Below, piece after piece: positions 62,308 to 64,000 of a stretch of DNA of 64,000 nt. The DNA is from Vibrio sp. DW001 (GTDB taxonomy: Bacteria; Pseudomonadota; Gammaproteobacteria; Enterobacterales; Vibrionaceae), in assembly GCF_029016285.1 (NCBI RefSeq), contig NZ_CP091975.1:372001-436000 (forward strand), read 5' to 3'. The translations under genes and the position numbers were made by a program. The first letter of the stretch is position 1. Each line of letters begins with the position of its first letter. The notes beneath the pieces were generated by a model that saw only the letters and a list, made by a program, of their open reading frames with translations, made no database searches and was not told where the DNA came from.

Positions 62308-62647
62308 TTCGTTTAAATCGTTAAATAGTAAAAACCGCTCGATTGAGCGGTTTTTTTGTGCTTAAATTTCACAACTGCATAACAATAAACAACATTAGTA
62401 GTGAAATTGTCGTTATTCTTAATTTAGAGTCTGGATCTTTTCTTGGTGGTTGCGTTATCGTCTACCTAACAAGAAACATGTCTCTTTATGAACGATAAAA
62501 CAACAGTATGCTAATGTAATATAAATTAATTTTATGTAATTTTGTTTTGAGCTGACTACAGCGATATAAATCATGATGCCTTCGCTACGAGAATAAAATT
62601 CTTATAGCGGTAAGGAAATTGTTTAACTAATTTTTAAGGATGGGAAA
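62308..62647. other. fbaA-mscS intergenic region
   Basis: It contains the fbaA terminator at 62,330-62,357 (AAACCGCTC-gatt-GAGCGGTTTTTTT) and, near its end, the mscS ribosome site AAGGATGGGAAA. No other gene is seen. Confidence 0.85.
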
Positions 62648-63508
62648 ATGGCGAGTGAAGACACAGTAGTTGCAGGTGTAACGGATAGTCTCTCAATGGC
62701 AGAGACGTGGTTTACCGATAACTCAGAACTATTGATTCAATACGGCGTAAATATCATCTCTGCTGTGCTGATTCTCTTTATTGGTAACTTGATTGTAAAA
62801 GGTATAGCAAACACTGTCGCTAAGGCTTTAAATAAGAAAAATTTGGACAAAGCGGTTGTTGATTTTGTCCATGCTTTAGTTCGTTATCTTTTGTTTGTCA
62901 TTGTATTGATTGCTGCGTTAGGTCGCCTTGGTGTTCAAACCGCCTCTGTGGTTGCGGTTATTGGTGCTGCAGGTTTAGCCGTTGGTTTAGCCTTGCAAGG
63001 ATCGCTTTCTAATTTTGCCGCGGGTGTCCTTATTGTTGCGTTCCGTCCTTTTAAATCGGGTGACTATGTAGAGATCGGTGGTGTAGCTGGCTCTGTTCAA
63101 TCTATTCAAATATTTCAAACAGTATTAACCACACCGGATAATAAAATGGTCGTGGTTCCAAATGGTAGTGTGATTGGTGGTGCAATTGTTAACTATTCAC
63201 ATCATGATACTCGCCGTATTGATCATGTTATCGGTGTATCATATTCTGCAGATCTTCAGAAAACGAAAGAAGTGATTACTCGAATTCTTGAAGCTGACGA
63301 ACGTATTTTAAAAGAGCCGGGAATCACGGTTGGTGTTGTTGCTCTTGCTGATTCATCGGTTAACTTTGTTGCTCGCCCTTGGTGCAGTACTGCAGATTAC
63401 TGGGCTGTTTATTTTGATACCCTTCAAGCTATCAAAGAAGGCTTGGATAAAGAGGGCATTGAGATTCCGTTCCCACAGATGGATGTGCATCTAAACAAAG
63501 AGGGTTAA
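62648..63508 (+). CDS. mscS: Small-conductance mechanosensitive channel MscS
   Basis: This 286-residue protein has three N-terminal membrane segments. The pore helix TM3 carries VVAVIGAAGLAVGLALQGSLSNFAAGVLI with the usual Ala/Gly packing. The beta domain (FRPFKSGDYVEIGGVAGSVQSI, VPNGSVIGGAIVN) and alpha/beta vestibule follow. It opens on membrane tension to release solutes during hypo-osmotic shock. Its place after fbaA and before argO is conserved. Confidence 0.97.
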   Translation: MASEDTVVAGVTDSLSMAETWFTDNSELLIQYGVNIISAVLILFIGNLIVKGIANTVAKALNKKNLDKAVVDFVHALVRYLLFVIVLIAALGRLGVQTASVVAVIGAAGLAVGLALQGSLSNFAAGVLIVAFRPFKSGDYVEIGGVAGSVQSIQIFQTVLTTPDNKMVVVPNGSVIGGAIVNYSHHDTRRIDHVIGVSYSADLQKTKEVITRILEADERILKEPGITVGVVALADSSVNFVARPWCSTADYWAVYFDTLQAIKEGLDKEGIEIPFPQMDVHLNKEG

Positions 63509-63529
63509 GTTACAATCCTTCTCATTGTA

Positions 63530-63560
63530 AAAAGGCCCCTAAATTGGGGCTTTTTTTTTG
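63530..63560 (+). terminator. mscS terminator
   Basis: AAAGGCCCC-taaatt-GGGGCTTTTTTTTT about 25 bp after the stop. Confidence 0.93.
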
Positions 63561-63668
63561 GACAAAAATTGAGCTTAGAAGGGAGAAAAGAATCTTGAAT
63601 ATTCTATATTTTGTATTTTGAAGGAATGACTTTCAATATTCAAAAAATCGATGATTGAATTGTGCCCG

Positions 63669-64000
63669 TTATAGATGTTGAATGATAAGTTCTTTGGCAA
63701 GAGAGGCCGCAATGAGAAACATAATTAGAGCGACACCTATATCGATACTTGCTTTTACTTTGGGTTTTGACAGTGTTGGTGCGAGCTTAGATGCTGCAAT
63801 TGATAAGGCAAAAAACCAGACAAATGAAGCGGTCATGGTACCAATAGCGAAAGATAATCTATCACTCCCTTCAAATTGACCTCCAATGGAACCGAGGACA
63901 ACAACGGTATCCAAATAGACATGTGGGTTGAGTAGAGATACGGCGAACACACTTAGAATTACGCTGCGTCGACTTTTGACAATGGTATTGATATCGAGCT
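63669..64000 (-). CDS. argO: LysE family exporter ArgO, C-terminal part (runs off the right edge)
   Basis: The minus strand is open from the window edge to a stop at 63,669 (about 110 codons). It includes FAVSLLNPHVYLDTVVVLGSIG, the conserved ArgO/LysE mid-protein motif, and a C-terminal membrane helix. The family exports arginine. The start lies beyond the window. Position after mscS agrees with the E. coli order. Confidence 0.88.
   Translation of the reverse strand, partial: LDINTIVKSRRSVILSVFAVSLLNPHVYLDTVVVLGSIGGQFEGSDRLSFAIGTMTASFVWFFALSIAASKLAPTLSKPKVKASIDIGVALIMFLIAASLAKELIIQHL

Overview
The window reads as chromosomal DNA of a Vibrio or close Vibrionaceae relative. This rests on protein-level recognition and conserved gene order: leuLABCD, mutY-yggX-mltC, yggS-proC-yggT-yggU-rdgB-hemW divergent from pilT-pilU, ruvX/yqgE/gshB/rsmE/sprT/metK, and tkt/epd/pgk/fbaA/mscS/argO. 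It also has a complete rrn operon, and many genes end in classic GC-stem/T-run terminators. Species cannot be named by eye.

Layout. 1-2.5 kb: 5' end of lptD, divergent djlA, a DUF547 protein. 2.6-7.7 kb: leucine operon on the minus strand with a 20-residue leader peptide (leuL), an attenuator and a promoter. 7.9-13.0 kb: a TetR regulator with a candidate operator, then an RND efflux adaptor and pump. 13.3-15.6 kb: a fused CoA-transferase and an SDR reductase. 15.7-25.2 kb: an accessory stretch with RDD, two LysR regulators, tRNA-Leu, DsrE-like, GNAT, AraC, glyoxalase-fold, DUF2058, OmpA and zinc-ribbon proteins and a LysE exporter. It holds clear decay: a partial tRNA-Leu copy and two truncated genes (molybdopterin oxidoreductase and GGDEF) abutting at about 20,695. 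25.3-28.3 kb: a PAS chemoreceptor and an HD-GYP protein. 28.4-34.4 kb: rrn operon 16S / tRNA-Ala(GGC) / 23S / 5S / tRNA-Asp. 34.4-35.2 kb: a degenerate tRNA-Asp copy and a roughly 205-bp tandem repeat carrying tRNA-Asp-like sequence. 35.4-36.0 kb: a frameshifted nucleotidyltransferase pseudogene. 36.0-37.3 kb: nine tRNAs (Asn, Thr, Phe) in two paralogous minus-strand operons. 37.4-55.5 kb: conserved housekeeping genes. 55.6-58.6 kb: a three-gene membrane glycosylation islet wedged between tkt and epd. 58.7-64 kb: epd, pgk, fbaA, mscS and the 3' part of argO.

How parts work together. LeuA/B/C/D form the leucine branch, apparently controlled by leucine-codon-rich attenuation and perhaps by a palindrome over the promoter. 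TetR/adaptor/pump is a self-contained efflux unit lacking its own outer-membrane channel. MutY, YggX and MltC, and the yggS-to-hemW string, are known conserved clusters. tkt, epd, pgk and fbaA serve central carbon and PLP metabolism.

I do not see a wholly new defence or mobile system. The best candidates for undescribed biology are the tRNA-Asp-linked structured repeat array, the gtr-like glycosylation islet, and the hairpin over the AraC gene's ribosome-binding site.
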